DNA of 64,000 nucleotides, from the NCBI RefSeq assembly GCF_014205165.1, contig NZ_JACHMZ010000001.1, forward strand, positions 2,936,501 through 3,000,500, given 5' to 3'. Every line of letters begins with the position of its first letter. Position 1 is the stretch's first letter. Positions 34,787 to 44,793 of the stretch are shown here, in pieces. A program made the position numbers and the translations under genes. The DNA comes from Micromonospora carbonacea. GTDB lineage: Bacteria; Actinomycetota; Actinomycetes; Mycobacteriales; Micromonosporaceae. Below the pieces are notes generated by a model that was not told where the DNA came from, searched no databases, and saw only the letters and a list, made by a program, of their open reading frames with translations.

Positions 34787-35501
34787 GGACCTCGTCCTCC
34801 CTGGTGGGGCGGGCGCCCTGCTCGTGCAGGTGGGTGACGTCGTTGAACGTGTCGGGGACGAGCCGGCCGTCGGCGTCGGCGGTCCAGCCGGTGACCGAGC
34901 AGTTGGCGATCACGTGCCGGCGGGTCAGCGTCATCAGCTCCGGCTCGGTCAGCCCCTCCACGAGGTAGCGCAGCAGGAACACCAGCGCGTCGTGGCCGAA
35001 GAGGAGCACCCGCCGGTCGGCGTGGTCCCGGCGCAGGTCGCCGAGCAGGCCGCGCAGCCGCAGCGCCACGTCCGTCCACGACTCGCCGCCGGGCGGCCGG
35101 TAGTAGAACTTGCCCAGCCGGGCCCGGCGCTGCGCCTCGTCGGGGAACCGGCGGGCGACGCCGTGCCCGGTCAGCCCGTCGAGGACGCCCAGCTCCCGGT
35201 CCCGCAGCCGCTCGTCGCGGCTCACCGGGATGCCGGTGCCGTCGAGGGCCAGCTCGGCGGTGCGCACCGCCCGCAGGTAGGGCGACACCACCGCCACGTC
35301 CGGCCGCCGCCGCTGCGGCAGCCCGGCCAGCCAGCGCCCGGTCGCCCGGGCCTGCTGCTCGCCGGTGGGGGACAGCGGCACGTCCGCGTCGCGGTGGGTC
35401 AGCCCGATCAGCTCCGCGCCGGCGCTCTCCGCCTCGGTCGCCGCGACGTTCGCCGTGCTCTCGCCGTGCCGCACGATCCACAGGGCTGCCAGTTCCGCCA
35501 T
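34770..35501 (-). CDS. Histidine phosphatase superfamily (phosphoglycerate-mutase-like) protein
   Basis: A 243-residue branch-1 histidine phosphatase. The phospho-acceptor is in WIVRHGESTAN; the other core residues lie in SPYLRAVRTAEL and in LLFGHDALVFLLRY. The segment GLTHRDADVPLSPTGEQQA is typical of broad phosphatases rather than true mutases. ATG 35501 has TACGGT 7 nt upstream (leaderless). It is the first gene of a pair with nnrD. Confidence 0.9.
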   Translation of the reverse strand: MAELAALWIVRHGESTANVAATEAESAGAELIGLTHRDADVPLSPTGEQQARATGRWLAGLPQRRRPDVAVVSPYLRAVRTAELALDGTGIPVSRDERLRDRELGVLDGLTGHGVARRFPDEAQRRARLGKFYYRPPGGESWTDVALRLRGLLGDLRRDHADRRVLLFGHDALVFLLRYLVEGLTEPELMTLTRRHVIANCSVTGWTADADGRLVPDTFNDVTHLHEQGARPTREDEVHAEPV

Positions 35502-35508
35502 GCGCCGA

Positions 35509-35514
35509 ACCGTA
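35509..35514 (-). promoter_or_regulatory. -10 element TACGGT for the leaderless phosphatase gene
   Basis: On the minus strand TACGGT is followed by 7 nt and ATG 35501. Confidence 0.5.
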
Positions 35515-35554
35515 CCCGGCCCTCCCGAGCGGTAACCCTGACCGGGGCGGGGGC

Positions 35555-37672
35555 CTAGTCGAGCAGCGTGACCAGGCGGTCCCGCAGCCGGGGAGCGAGG
35601 CTCGACACGTACGTGGCGGTGAGGTGGTTGGCGTCCCGGTAGATCAGCACGCCGCCGATGACCGCCGCGCAGGGATCGACGGGGCAGATCGCATCGTTGA
35701 GGTCGACCAGGTGGACGCCGCGTTGCCCGGCCGCCGCCGCCTCGTGCGCCGGCCCGCCGCCCGCGTCCAGGGCGGACTCCCGGTCCGTGGCGCAGCGCGT
35801 GAGCTTCCGTGGATTGGCCGCCACGCACTCGGGGGCGTTGCGCTCCAGGTAGGGCGTGTCGCGGAGCACGACCACCGTCGTGTCGACCGCCGTCACCGCC
35901 CGCCAGGTGGCGCGCAGCCCCTCGGCCATGCCCTTGTCCGCCTCGTCGACGTCGTCGCGGTCCACCCCGTAGGGGCGGTAGAAGGTGTTGCTCACCAGCA
36001 GCAGGTCCGGCTTCTCGACCTCGACGAGCTGCTTCTGCACGGCGCGGTTCCAGTCCCGGCAGCCGGGTTCCGGTCGTTCCTGCCAGGCCACCTCGATGGA
36101 GATGAACGGACAGGCGGACCGGGTGTAGGACAGCAGCCGCCAGCCCTCCGCCTCGGCGATGAGCTTCAGGGCCGGCAACCACTGGTTGGCGTGCGAGTCC
36201 CCGGCGAGTGCGACGGTGGTCGCGCCGAAGGGGTCCCCGTACTTGCAGGGGAACGCCTGGTCGCCCTGTTGCCCGGCCCCGCAGGGGTTGGCCCACTGCT
36301 CGGGCCCGTCCTTCTTGGCGACGCTCGGGTCGGGGACGATGGACGCGACCCGGTCGACGGCGGCCCCGGCCCGGTTGCCCAGCGGCTCCCTGCCGAGCAC
36401 CGTCGCGCCGGGCGGACCGCCGGGAGTGGTGGTCGCGGTCGGGGTGGGCCCGCCGATCGCCGGCAGGGCCACGGGGGTGGGCGGCGCCTGCCGGGGCGGC
36501 CACACCGTGAGCTGGAACAGCAGGCCGGCGGCGACGGCGACGCCCGTGCAGAGGGCGCCGACGCGCAGGGCGGCGGCCGGCTCCCACCGCAACGCCGCGG
36601 ACATCCGGATCGGGTTCTCCACGAACCGGTAGGTGAGCGCGGCCGGCACGGCCGACAGCGCCACCACGCCGAGGGCCGCCTGTGTGCCCAGCTCGCCGAA
36701 CCGCGCCTCGGCGGCCACCAGCAGCGGCCAGTGCCACAGGTAGAGCGAGTAGGACAGCGCGCCGACGGCGCGGATCGGCCGCCACCCGAGCGCGCCGGAG
36801 GGGCCGAACCGGCCGGCGGCCTGCGCGCCCGCGATCACGGCGGCGGTGCCGACCGTCGGCAGCAGCGCCTGATAGCCGGGGAAGGCCCGGTCGGGGTCGA
36901 CGAGGAAGGCGGACGCGGCCACCGTGGCCAGCCCGGCCCAGGCGAGCATGGCGGCCAGCGGCCGGGGCAGCCGGTGCAGCCGGGCGCCGGCGATGGCGAC
37001 GGCCCCGCCGAGGGCGAGTTCCCACAGCCGGGTGGTGGTGACGAAGTAGGCCGGGCCGGGGTCGGCCTGGCTCGCGTGCACCGACCAGGCGAACGAGGGC
37101 AGCGCGACGAGGGCGAAGCCGGCCATCAGTGCGCCCCGGCGCAGCCGGCGACGACCGCCGAGCACGGCGAGACCGAGCAGGAGCAGCGGCCACCCGAGGT
37201 AGAACTGCTCCTCGACGCCGAGGGACCAGAAGTGCTGGACGATGCTGGGCGCGGCGTCGGCGGCCCAGTAGTCGGTGGCCTGGACAGCGAGCCGCCAGTT
37301 CAGCCCGTAGGCGGCGCTGGCCACCACGTCCCAGGCGGTGTCGGCCCAGCGGGTGCGGGGCAGCAGGAGCCAGGTGAGCAGGAGGCTGGCCACCAGCACG
37401 ACGGCCGCGGCGGGCAGCAGGCGTTGGGCCCGGCGGGCGTAGAAGCCGGCCAGGGAGATCCGGCCGGTGCGTTCGAGTTCGGCGACGAGCAGGCCGGTGA
37501 TGAGGAATCCGGAGATGACGAAGAAGACGTCGACGCCGGCGAAGCCGCCCGGCACGAGGTCGCGCCCGGCGTGGCCGACGAGGACCATGACCACGGCGAG
37601 GGCGCGCAGCCCCTCGATGTCTCCCCGGAAGGCCGACCGCGCGGAACCCTCCGGCGTGACTGGCAAGCGCAT
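35555..37672 (-). CDS. Membrane acyltransferase 3 with C-terminal SGNH domain (OafA-like)
   Basis: A 705-residue protein. Residues 1 to about 380 form about ten membrane helices of an acyltransferase-3 domain starting FRGDIEGLRALAVVMVLVGH, with FFVISGFLI and the HFWSLGVEEQFY motif. A Pro/Thr-rich linker follows, then an extracellular SGNH domain with VALAGDSHANQWLP and YRDANHLT (Asp/His). Such fusions O-acetylate cell-surface polysaccharides or peptidoglycan. It is a single gene. Confidence 0.93.
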   Translation of the reverse strand: MRLPVTPEGSARSAFRGDIEGLRALAVVMVLVGHAGRDLVPGGFAGVDVFFVISGFLITGLLVAELERTGRISLAGFYARRAQRLLPAAAVVLVASLLLTWLLLPRTRWADTAWDVVASAAYGLNWRLAVQATDYWAADAAPSIVQHFWSLGVEEQFYLGWPLLLLGLAVLGGRRRLRRGALMAGFALVALPSFAWSVHASQADPGPAYFVTTTRLWELALGGAVAIAGARLHRLPRPLAAMLAWAGLATVAASAFLVDPDRAFPGYQALLPTVGTAAVIAGAQAAGRFGPSGALGWRPIRAVGALSYSLYLWHWPLLVAAEARFGELGTQAALGVVALSAVPAALTYRFVENPIRMSAALRWEPAAALRVGALCTGVAVAAGLLFQLTVWPPRQAPPTPVALPAIGGPTPTATTTPGGPPGATVLGREPLGNRAGAAVDRVASIVPDPSVAKKDGPEQWANPCGAGQQGDQAFPCKYGDPFGATTVALAGDSHANQWLPALKLIAEAEGWRLLSYTRSACPFISIEVAWQERPEPGCRDWNRAVQKQLVEVEKPDLLLVSNTFYRPYGVDRDDVDEADKGMAEGLRATWRAVTAVDTTVVVLRDTPYLERNAPECVAANPRKLTRCATDRESALDAGGGPAHEAAAAGQRGVHLVDLNDAICPVDPCAAVIGGVLIYRDANHLTATYVSSLAPRLRDRLVTLLD

Positions 37673-37931
37673 CGAATGCCCCGTTTCCCCTTATATCGAC
37701 CGGTTGGCGACGTGTACAACGGGTCGGGACGACGGAGGTTATCCCCGCCGGCCGAGCGAGGGCGGCGCGGACGACCGGGCCCGGCGGTCAGGCGCGGGGA
37801 CGAAGCGCGCCCGCGCGGGGGCAGCGCCGTGGCCGTACGCCCGGCAGAATGTCACCCGCGCCGCCGGGGCCACCGGCGGCGCGGGTGTCGACGGACGCCG
37901 GCCGCCGGCCGGCCGAGAGGGGTGCGCGGCG

Positions 37932-38258
37932 ATGACGGTGGTCCGGGGTCTGCGCGAGGCGCTCGTGCTGTTCGTCGTGGCGCTGGTGGCGGTCGCCGCC
38001 GCCGCGGGCGTGTGGACGGCGGTCAGCGGGGGCGACTTCGTCTTCCGGGTCGGTGTCGCGCTCATCGTCGTCGGCACCCTGCTCGGGCTCACCGGCGACC
38101 TGACCCTGAGCCGGATCGGCATGCTGCCCGCCCGGTCGGCCTTCGGGCTGGCCCCCGAGCGGGAGGACGCGGGCGGCGGGCGGGTGCTCACCGGCGTCGG
38201 GATCTTCCTGTTCGTCTCGCTGCCGTTGATGGCCGTCGGGGTGGCGCTGCTGTCCTGA
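37932..38258 (+). CDS. Small integral membrane protein of unknown function
   Basis: A 108-residue protein with three predicted membrane helices: LVLFVVALVAVAAAAGVW, FRVGVALIVVGTLLGLTG and VGIFLFVSLPLMAVGVALL. The loop between the second and third is polar (APEREDAGGGR). I do not recognise a family. ATG 37932 follows GCGCGGCG, a weak site. It lies in a 600-bp stretch between the acyltransferase and methyltransferase genes. Confidence 0.65.
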   Translation: MTVVRGLREALVLFVVALVAVAAAAGVWTAVSGGDFVFRVGVALIVVGTLLGLTGDLTLSRIGMLPARSAFGLAPEREDAGGGRVLTGVGIFLFVSLPLMAVGVALLS

Positions 38259-38288
38259 CCCGGCCGGGCCGTCCGCCCGCCGCGGGGC

Positions 38289-38294
38289 TAGGCT
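38289..38294 (+). promoter_or_regulatory. -10 element TAGGCT of the DUF574 methyltransferase gene
   Basis: TAGGCT lies 32 nt before GTG 38327, and GAGGAG is at the proper distance from the start. Confidence 0.4.
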
Positions 38295-38326
38295 GACCGG
38301 ACATCCGCGACAGCCGAGGAGTTTTC

Positions 38327-39148
38327 GTGTCAGAGTCCGGCGACGTCGGGGTTCGCGGCGGCGAACGGGTCGAGCCCATCGACACCTCGGTGGCGCACAA
38401 CGCCCGGGTGTGGAACTACTGGCTGGGCGGCAAGGACAACTTCGAGCCGGACCGCCGGGTCGGCGACCACGTCCGGCAGATGTTCCCGGTCATCGGGGAG
38501 GTCGCCCGGGCCGACCGGCGGTTCCTCGCCCGCGCGGTGCGGCACCTGGCCGGCGAGGCCGGCGTGCGGCAGTTCCTCGACATCGGCACCGGCCTGCCGA
38601 CCGCCGACAACACCCACCAGGTCGCGCAGTCCGTCGCCCCCGACGCGCGGATCGTCTACGTCGACAACGACCCGATGGTCCTCGTGCACGCCCGCGCCCT
38701 GCTGACCAGCTCCGCCGAGGGGGCCACGGACTACGTCGAGGCGGACGTCCACGACCCGGCGTCGATCCTGGCCGCCGCCGGGCGGACGCTGGATCTCGAC
38801 CGGCCGGTGGCCGTGATGATGCTGGGCATCCTCAACTTCGTCCTCGACACCGACGAGGCGGTGGCGATAGTCCGCCGGCTGCTGGACGCGATGCCCCCGG
38901 GCAGCTACCTGGCGCTCACCCACCCCACGGTCGAGCTGGGCGGCGAGGCGAACGTGCCGGCCATGGAGTTCTGGAACGCCAACGCCGCGCCGCCGATCCG
39001 CGCGCGTACCGGGGCGGAGATCGCCCGGTTCGTCGACGGCCTGGAGCTGGTGGCGCCGGGCCTGGTGTCGTGCGCGCGGTGGCGTCCGGCCGACGGCGAG
39101 GAGCCGGCGGTCGTCCCGCAGTACGGCTGCGTGGCCCGCAAGCCCTGA
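38327..39148 (+). CDS. DUF574 S-adenosylmethionine-dependent methyltransferase
   Basis: A 273-residue member of the actinomycete PF04672 (DUF574) family. The N-terminus VAHNARVWNYWLGGKDNFE is diagnostic; the SAM-binding strand is FLDIGTGLPTADNTH, followed by VYVDNDPMVLVHA. Many paralogues are found per genome, and substrates are mostly unknown. GTG 38327 has GAGGAG upstream. Confidence 0.92.
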   Translation: MSESGDVGVRGGERVEPIDTSVAHNARVWNYWLGGKDNFEPDRRVGDHVRQMFPVIGEVARADRRFLARAVRHLAGEAGVRQFLDIGTGLPTADNTHQVAQSVAPDARIVYVDNDPMVLVHARALLTSSAEGATDYVEADVHDPASILAAAGRTLDLDRPVAVMMLGILNFVLDTDEAVAIVRRLLDAMPPGSYLALTHPTVELGGEANVPAMEFWNANAAPPIRARTGAEIARFVDGLELVAPGLVSCARWRPADGEEPAVVPQYGCVARKP

Positions 39149-39217
39149 CCGCGCCGGGCCGCGCCGAAGGCCCGCCGGACTGCCTCCGACCTGCCTGCGC
39201 CCGTCGGCGCGGCGTCG

Positions 39218-39223
39218 TACGGT
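39218..39223 (+). promoter_or_regulatory. -10 element TACGGT for the leaderless polymerase gene
   Basis: TACGGT is followed by 7 nt and GTG 39231. Confidence 0.5.
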
Positions 39224-39230
39224 GGCAGTC

Positions 39231-40202
39231 GTGGCCACGGCGGCGCAGGAGATCAGGGTCGGGGAGCGGGTGGTCCGCGTCTCCAGCCCCGACAAGCCCT
39301 ACTTTCCCCAGCGCGGCCTGACCAAGCTCGACGTGGTGCGCTACTTCCTCGCCGTCGGCGACGGGATCCTGCGCGCCCTGCGGGACCGGCCGACCATGCT
39401 GGAGCGGTGGCCCCGGGGCGTGTTCGAGGGCGCGCGGATCGCCACCCGGCAGAGCAGCCGGGGCGACGCGTTCTACCAGAAGCGGCTGCCGGCCGGCGCG
39501 CCCGACTGGGTGCGCACCGCCCACCTGACGTTCCCCAGCGGACGCACGGCCGACGAGGTCGCGCCCGGCGAGCTGGCGGTGGTGATCTGGGCGGCCAACC
39601 TCGGCACGCTGCGCTTCCACCCGTGGCCGGTCACCGCCGCCGACACCGAACGCCCCGACCAGCTCCGCATCGACCTCGACCCCATGCCGGGGGTCGACTT
39701 CGCGCAGGTGGTCCCGGTCGCGCTGGAGCTGCGGGCGGTGCTGGCCGAGCTGGGGCTGGTCGGCTACCCGAAGACCACCGGCGGGCGGGGGCTGCACGTC
39801 TACGTGTCGATCGAGCCGAGGTGGGGCTTCGGCGACTGCCGCCGGGCGGTGCTGGCCCTGGGCCGCGAGCTGGCGCGCCGCCTGCCGCACCTGGTCACCA
39901 CGACCTGGTGGCGCGAGCAGCGGGACCGGCCGGTCTTCGTCGACTACAACCAGATGTCGCGGGACCACACGATGGCCTCGGCGTACTCGATCCGGCCCAC
40001 CCCGGCGGCGCTGGTCTCCGCGCCGCTGGACTGGACGGAGCTGGACGCCGCCCGGCCGGAGGACTTCGACGTGCTCACCCTGCCGGCGCGATTCGCCGGG
40101 CGCGGCGACCCGCACGCCGGCCTGGACGGCCCGCGCTTCTCGCTGGAGCCGCTGCTGGAGCTGGCCGACCGCGCCGGCCTCGCGGCCCCACCGGAGCGCT
40201 GA
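39231..40202 (+). CDS. LigD-type primase-polymerase domain protein (non-homologous end joining)
   Basis: A 323-residue stand-alone polymerase domain of the LigD/archaeo-eukaryotic primase family. The metal-binding motif is RIDLDPMPG, with GRGLHVYVSIEP and FVDYNQMSRDHTMASAYSIR following. It would fill or extend ends during Ku-dependent double-strand-break repair. Ku, ligase and nuclease partners are not in the window. GTG 39231 is preferred over GTG 39222 owing to the leaderless -10. It converges on the Lrp gene. Confidence 0.9.
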   Translation: MATAAQEIRVGERVVRVSSPDKPYFPQRGLTKLDVVRYFLAVGDGILRALRDRPTMLERWPRGVFEGARIATRQSSRGDAFYQKRLPAGAPDWVRTAHLTFPSGRTADEVAPGELAVVIWAANLGTLRFHPWPVTAADTERPDQLRIDLDPMPGVDFAQVVPVALELRAVLAELGLVGYPKTTGGRGLHVYVSIEPRWGFGDCRRAVLALGRELARRLPHLVTTTWWREQRDRPVFVDYNQMSRDHTMASAYSIRPTPAALVSAPLDWTELDAARPEDFDVLTLPARFAGRGDPHAGLDGPRFSLEPLLELADRAGLAAPPER

Positions 40203-40271
40203 GCCGCCACCTGTGCCGCCGGGCCGCCGCCGGCACCACCAGCAGCGGCGGCACCACCGGCGGCGGCGCGC

Positions 40272-40778
40272 TCACGCCCACGGGCTGCGGGTGCCCTCGA
40301 ACTCGTCGAAGACGAGCCAGCTGCGGGTGGACAACACCCCGGCGATGCCCTGCACCCGGTCCAGCACCACGTCCCGCAGGGTGGCGTTGTCGGGCGCCCG
40401 GACCAGGGCGAGGACGTCGTGCTCGCCGCTGAGCAGCGCGACGTGCTCGACGTAGCGCACCCGGGCCAGCTCGGCCGACACCTCCCGCCAGGTGTTCTGC
40501 TGGATCGTCAGCGCGATGTACGCCGACGTGCCCAGCCCGGCCGGCTCGGGCGCGATCCGGGCCCGGAAGCCGGTGACGACGCCGTCGCGCAGCAGCCGCT
40601 CCACCCGCGCGTACGCGTTGGTGCGGGAGACGTGCACCCGTTCGGCGAGGGTACGGATCGAGATCCGCCCGTCGCGGGCCAGCTCGTCGAGGATGCGCCG
40701 GTCCACCTCGTCGAGCGGCCCGGCCGAACGTCCCGTACCGCCCTCCGCGCCCGGCTCCCCGGTGGCCTGCTGGCTCAC
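40272..40778 (-). CDS. Lrp/AsnC-family transcriptional regulator, likely bkd regulator
   Basis: A 168-residue regulator: N-terminal winged HTH (LDELARDGRISIRTLAERV then SRTNAYARVERLL) and a C-terminal RAM ligand domain. It is divergent from bkdABC with 105 bp between, the standard layout for BkdR, which senses branched-chain amino acids. A short extra N-terminal Gly/Ser segment is present. Target assignment is by position. Confidence 0.9.
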   Translation of the reverse strand: MSQQATGEPGAEGGTGRSAGPLDEVDRRILDELARDGRISIRTLAERVHVSRTNAYARVERLLRDGVVTGFRARIAPEPAGLGTSAYIALTIQQNTWREVSAELARVRYVEHVALLSGEHDVLALVRAPDNATLRDVVLDRVQGIAGVLSTRSWLVFDEFEGTRSPWA

Positions 40779-40822
40779 ATCCGGCCCCTTCCCCTGCCAT
40801 TCGTCCCGCGTTCATCGCGTGT

Positions 40823-40841
40823 GTTGAGTCAATCATCCAAC
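40823..40841. promoter_or_regulatory. Possible Lrp-type operator between regulator and bkdA
   Basis: GTTG-AGTCAATCATC-CAAC is a 19-nt imperfect palindrome in an AT-richer stretch, of a form bound by Lrp/AsnC proteins. It lies 43 bp before bkdA. Confidence 0.4.
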
Positions 40842-40883
40842 GGCAGGAGCATAGGGCCACCACAAGTCCAGGAGGTCCCCGCC

Positions 40884-42076
40884 GTGACGACCACACCCCA
40901 GGCGGTCCGCAGGGCATCCCCGCGCACCCGCCCGCCGGCCAAGAAGCCCACCAAGGCCCCCGCCCGCGACCAGGCGGCGACCGACCCGGCCGCCGCCCTG
41001 CTGCCGCAGACCGACCCGGTGCGGCTGCTCGACCCCGACGGCACGCCCCGGCCGGCCCGCGCCGACTACCCCGAGCCGCCCGTCGAGGACCTGCGCGAGA
41101 TGTACCGCCGCATGGTCGTCGGCCGGCGCTTCGACACGCAGGCCACCGCCCTGACCAAGCAGGGCCGGCTCGCCGTCTACCCGTCCTCGCGCGGCCAGGA
41201 GGCCTGCCAGGTCGGCGCGGTGCTCGCCGTCCGCGACACCGACTGGGTCTTCCCGACCTACCGGGAGTCGATGGCGCTGGTCTCCCGGGGCATCGACCCC
41301 GTCGAGGTGCTCACCCTGCTGCGCGGCGACTGGCACTGCGGGTACGACCCCACCCGGGTGCACACCGCCCCGCAGTGCACCCCCCTGGCCACCCAGTGCG
41401 TGCACGCCGCCGGCCTCGCCTACGGGGAGGCCCACCAGGGCCGCGACACCGTGGCCCTGGCCTTCATCGGCGACGGCGCCACCAGCGAGGGCGACTTCCA
41501 CGAGGGCGTCAACTTCGCCGCCGTGTTCAGGGCCCCCGTCGTGTTCTTCGTGCAGAACAACAAGTACGCCATCAGCGTCCCGCTGTCGCGGCAGACCGCC
41601 GCCCCGGCGCTGGCGTACAAGGGCGTCGGCTACGGCGTGCCCAGCGAGCAGGTCGACGGCAACGACCCCGTCGCCGTGCTCTCCGTGCTCACCCGCGCGG
41701 TCGCGCACGCCCGCGCCGGCAACGGCCCCTACCTGGTCGAGGCGCACACCTACCGCATGGAGCCGCACACCAACGCCGACGACGCCACCCGCTACCGTGA
41801 CGGTGCCGAGGTCGACACCTGGCGCGACCGCGACCCGGTCGCCCGGCTGGAGACGTACCTGCGCACGCGCGGCGCGCTCGACGACGCGGCCGTCGCCGCG
41901 ATCGCCGAACAGGCCGAGGCGTACGCCGCCGACCTGCGCGAGCGGATGCACGTCCAGCCCGAGGTCGACCCGCTGAGCCTCTTCGACCACGTCTACGCCA
42001 CGCCGACCCCGCAGCTTCTCGAACAGCGGGAGCTGGTCCGCGCCGAGCTGGCCGCCGACCGCGAGGACGGGCGCTG

Positions 42077-42077
<1 letters not shown>
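40884..42077 (+). CDS. bkdA: Branched-chain 2-oxo acid dehydrogenase E1 alpha subunit
   Basis: A 397-residue ThDP-dependent subunit with the cofactor motif GDGATSEGDFHEGVNF ending in QNNKYAISVP. The N-terminal 35 residues are a Lys/Pro/Ala-rich extension. With BkdB it decarboxylates oxo acids from Val, Leu and Ile and supplies starter units for branched fatty acids. GTG 40884 follows AGGAGGT. Its last base is shared with bkdB. Confidence 0.94.
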
Positions 42078-43089
<1,012 letters not shown>

Positions 43090-43093
<4 letters not shown>

Positions 43094-44514
43094 GCGACCA
43101 GGTGTTCCTCCTGCCCGACCTCGGCGAAGGGCTGAGCGAGGCGGAGATCGTGCAGTGGCGGGTCGCCGTCGGCGACACCGTGACCGTGGACCAGAGCGTG
43201 GTCGAGGTGGAGACCGCGAAGGCCGTCGTGGACGTGCCCTGCCCGTACGCCGGGCGGGTCGTGGCGCTGCACGGCGCGGCGGGCGAGACGCGCCCGGTCG
43301 GCCAGCCGCTGATCACCATCGCGCCCGCCGACGGCGCTGCCGGCGGCGGCGAGCCCGCCGGCCACGCCACCTACCGGGAGGAGGAGCGCGCGGGCAGCGG
43401 CAACGTCCTCATCGGGTACGGCACCGGGCACGGCGCGGCGGGCCGGCGACGCCGCCGGCCCCGGCTCTCCGTCGCCCCCGAGCCCGCGCCGTCCGCCGAG
43501 CCCGCTCCCGAGCCCGCGCCGGCCACCGCGCCCGCGCCGGTCCTCGTGTCGACGCCCGCGCCCGATCCCGCCGCGGCGGTCCCCGGGGGCGCGGTCGCCC
43601 TGGTGATCTCCCCGATCGTCCGGCGGCTGGCCCGGGAGCACGGCATCGACCCGGCCACCCTGCGCGGCACCGGCCCGGGCGGGGTGGTGCGCCGGGCCGA
43701 CGTCGAGGCCGCCCTCGCCGGCACGGCCCCGCCGCCCGCTCCCGCCCCGGTCCCCGACCACCCGGGCGCGACCCCGTCCGGCCCGGCCACGGCGGGCCGG
43801 ACCGCCGTGCCGGTGGGCGAGGAGGACCTGGTCGTCCCGCTCACCGGCGTGCGCAAGGTGATCGCCGACAAGCTCTCCCGCAGCCGGCGGGAGATCCCCG
43901 AGGTGACCATCTGGGTCGACGCGGACGCCACCGCCCTGGTGGAGACCCGCCGGGCGATCAACGCCGCGACCCCGGACGCGCCGGTGAGCCTGCTGGCCCT
44001 GCTGGCCCGCGTCTGCCTCAGCGGGCTGCGCCGCTTCCCGCAGCTCAACGCGCGCGTCGACACCGAGGGGCAGCGGATCGTCCAGTCCCGGGGGGTGCAC
44101 CTGGGCATCGCCGCGCAGACCGACCGGGGCCTGGTCGTCCCGGTGCTGCGCGACGCGCACCTGCTCACCACCCGGGAGCTGGCCGTGGCGCTGGCCGAGA
44201 CCACCGCCGCCGCGCGGGCCGGCGCCCTGCCGCCGGCCCGCCTCACCGGCGGCACGTTCACCCTCAACAACTACGGCGTGTTCGGCGTCGACGGCTCCAC
44301 CCCGATCATCAACCACCCGGAGGCGGCGCTGCTCGGCGTGGGGCGGATCGTGGACAAGCCGTGGGTCGTCGACGGGCAGCTCGCCGTACGCAAGGTGACG
44401 CAGCTCAGCCTCACCTTCGACCACCGGGTCTGCGACGGCGGGGTGGCCGGCGGCTTCCTGCGGCACGTCGCGGACTGCGTGGAGCAGCCGGCCCTGCTGA
44501 TCGCCAACGGGTGA
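43090..44514 (+). CDS. bkdC: Dihydrolipoyl acyltransferase (E2) of the branched-chain complex
   Basis: A 474-residue E2 with an N-terminal lipoyl domain (lipoyl Lys in EVETAKAVVD), a linker rich in Ala/Pro/Glu, a peripheral-subunit-binding domain (ISPIVRRLAREHGIDP) and a catalytic core ending in LTFDHRVCDGGVAGGFL. It moves the acyl group to CoA. No E3 is adjacent, so the shared dihydrolipoyl dehydrogenase is used. A hairpin follows 5 nt after the stop. Confidence 0.95.
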
Positions 44515-44518
44515 GCCC

Positions 44519-44547
44519 GGTCCCGGCGGCAGTGCGCCGCCGGGACC
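44519..44547 (+). terminator. Terminator of the bkd operon
   Basis: GGTCCCGGCGGC-AGTGC-GCCGCCGGGACC is a perfect 12-bp stem immediately after bkdC. Confidence 0.85.
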
Positions 44548-44793
44548 CCGAACGTCCCTTTCCGTGCGCCCCCGCGACCCCGCCGTCCCCTTTCGTTCGG
44601 GCCCGGTCGAATGGGCCGGAAATGCGTTCCCGATCCGGATCGCCGTTCATTCGGCGGTGCCGCCGGTCCGCTGATTCCGATCCGTTTCCTCTCCCGTTTC
44701 TTCCCGTCGTCGCCGGGAAATCCGCGCCGGCGACGACCGCCGGTCGTCCGCCCGCGACCACCCGGTCGTCCGCCCGCGCGAGGGGAGAGCGCA

